A stretch of 14,520 nt of DNA, taken from assembly GCA_027858595.1 (NCBI GenBank), contig JAQICK010000045.1, forward strand, positions 1 through 14,520, in the 5' to 3' direction. Each line of letters begins with the position of its first letter. The stretch's first letter is position 1. Source of the stretch: Melioribacteraceae bacterium. GTDB lineage: Bacteria; Bacteroidota; Ignavibacteria; Ignavibacteriales; Melioribacteraceae. Below the pieces are notes generated by a model. The model saw only the letters and a program-made list of their open reading frames with translations. It had not been told where the DNA came from and searched no databases. Shown here piece after piece: positions 13,910 through 14,520 of this stretch. The translations under genes were made by a program, and so were the position numbers.

Positions 13910-14520
13910 TTATCCTCCAATCTGCAACATATTGTTCGAATCAAGTTTTAACAATTCTTCAATTGCTGGATGTTCTAATTTTTTATTTAATATTGAATCA
14001 GAAATAATTTTTGCAATATCTGTATCGGTTGTGTTATTATCACGTAGAAATTTTCGCAATTGAACTTCCTTGCCTTTTGGAGAAAAAAGACAAAGTTTCA
14101 AATTCCCATCAGCTGTAATTCTTAGTCTGTTACAATCGCCACAAAAATGATTTGAAATTGAACTGATAAAACTCACAGTCCCACTTTGTCCTTTAATAGT
14201 AAAGGATTTAGCAACTTCAGATGGATTTGAAGAGATTGGTATAAGCGTATGTTTTTTCTCAACTATTTTTTTTATCTCGTCATAACTAATATAATTGTCG
14301 TCGTTCCACCCATTGGATGAAAATGGCATAAACTCGATAAATCGAATATTAAGATTCTTTTCAATTGCAAATTCTACCATGTCATTTATTTCATCATCAT
14401 TAACACCTTTCATAATTACGTTGTTAATTTTAATAGGCGAAAAGGAAAGCCTAATTGCCTTATCAATACTGGAGAGAACTTCCTCTAACTTATCGGACCC
14501 TGTAATTGATTTGTATTTTA
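13910..14520 (-). CDS. moaA: GTP 3',8-cyclase MoaA, 5' end beyond the window
   Basis: This is the radical SAM enzyme for the first Moco step, forming 3',8-cyclo-GTP from GTP. The frame is open from the stop at 13910 through the right edge, so only the C-terminal 202 residues are visible; the family is usually about 320-340. The methionine at 14413 is internal: upstream of it reads KYKSITGSDKLEEVLSSIDK and then PIKINNVI, which is family sequence. RFIEFMPFSSNGW is also typical. The second 4Fe-4S site, which binds the substrate, is present as C-x2-C-x13-C (FCGDCNRLR, then LKLCLFSPKG). The protein ends in the conserved IGG tail required for activity in the family. The N-terminal radical SAM motif CxxxCxxC lies outside the window. 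Confidence 0.95.
   Translation of the reverse strand, partial: KYKSITGSDKLEEVLSSIDKAIRLSFSPIKINNVIMKGVNDDEINDMVEFAIEKNLNIRFIEFMPFSSNGWNDDNYISYDEIKKIVEKKHTLIPISSNPSEVAKSFTIKGQSGTVSFISSISNHFCGDCNRLRITADGNLKLCLFSPKGKEVQLRKFLRDNNTTDTDIAKIISDSILNKKLEHPAIEELLKLDSNNMLQIGG
13914..13918 (-). promoter_or_regulatory. Shine-Dalgarno of moaC formed by the MoaA Gly-Gly codons
   Basis: On the minus strand the last moaA codons are ATT GGA GGA TAA. The GGAGG within them lies 6 bases before the TTG start of moaC. It decides the unusual start codon and ties moaC translation to the end of moaA. Confidence 0.8.

Noticed and set aside
13546..14007. Plus-strand open frame (153 residues) across moaC and moaA
   Set aside because: It runs antisense to two confidently identified genes and looks like a composition artefact.
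13910..14413. MoaA as a short complete gene starting at 14413
   Set aside because: The frame stays open to the window edge and encodes conserved MoaA sequence upstream of that methionine, so the gene is cut by the window rather than short.
1..14520. CRISPR array, tRNA, rRNA, insertion sequence or phage genes
   Set aside because: No regularly spaced repeats, transposase or integrase frames, tRNA-like folds or rRNA sequence were seen on either strand.

Overview
The window is AT-rich DNA from a member of the Bacteroidota/Chlorobiota/Ignavibacteriota group. An Ignavibacteria-like organism is the best guess. Two genes at the left edge point to this group: a TonB-dependent receptor with an N-terminal carboxypeptidase-regulatory-like domain, and a DUF4249 lipoprotein. 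Clear Shine-Dalgarno sites (GGAGG before cydA and moaC, AAAAGGAG before cydB, AAGAGGG before cydC) and a complete cydABDC set are more typical of Ignavibacteria than of classical Bacteroidia. This placement is an inference from gene content; no rRNA or other phylogenetic marker is present.

Layout. Bases 1-193 hold no gene but contain a perfect 10-bp inverted repeat. From about 194 to 3542 lie the TonB-dependent receptor and the DUF4249 lipoprotein, probably an outer-membrane uptake pair of unknown substrate. A perfect 29-bp palindrome at 3577-3605 then overlaps the ribosome binding site of an Rrf2/NsrR-type regulator with three cysteines. This gene is followed on the same strand by cydA and cydB (cytochrome bd quinol oxidase). 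A 133-bp gap containing a nested palindromic repeat with a trailing T-tract separates cydB from cydD and cydC, which overlap by 4 bp and encode the ABC exporter needed for bd oxidase assembly. A YihY/BrkB membrane protein gene closes the plus-strand half.

From 11105 to the right edge everything is on the minus strand. It is a tightly packed molybdenum-cofactor operon, in transcription order moaA (5' end outside the window), moaC, a MOSC-domain gene, moeA and mobA. The two halves converge: the yihY and mobA coding regions overlap by 20 bp at their 3' ends with no visible terminator.

Working model (inference): the Rrf2 regulator senses NO, O2 or Fe-S status, binds the palindrome, represses itself and controls the downstream cydAB genes. 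CydDC supplies the periplasmic thiol environment for oxidase maturation. The Moco operon makes cofactor for molybdoenzymes encoded elsewhere. The genes belong to recognised families. The most interesting parts are regulatory: the Rrf2 operator, the repeat/terminator-like element inside the cyd cluster, and the palindrome upstream of the TonB receptor.
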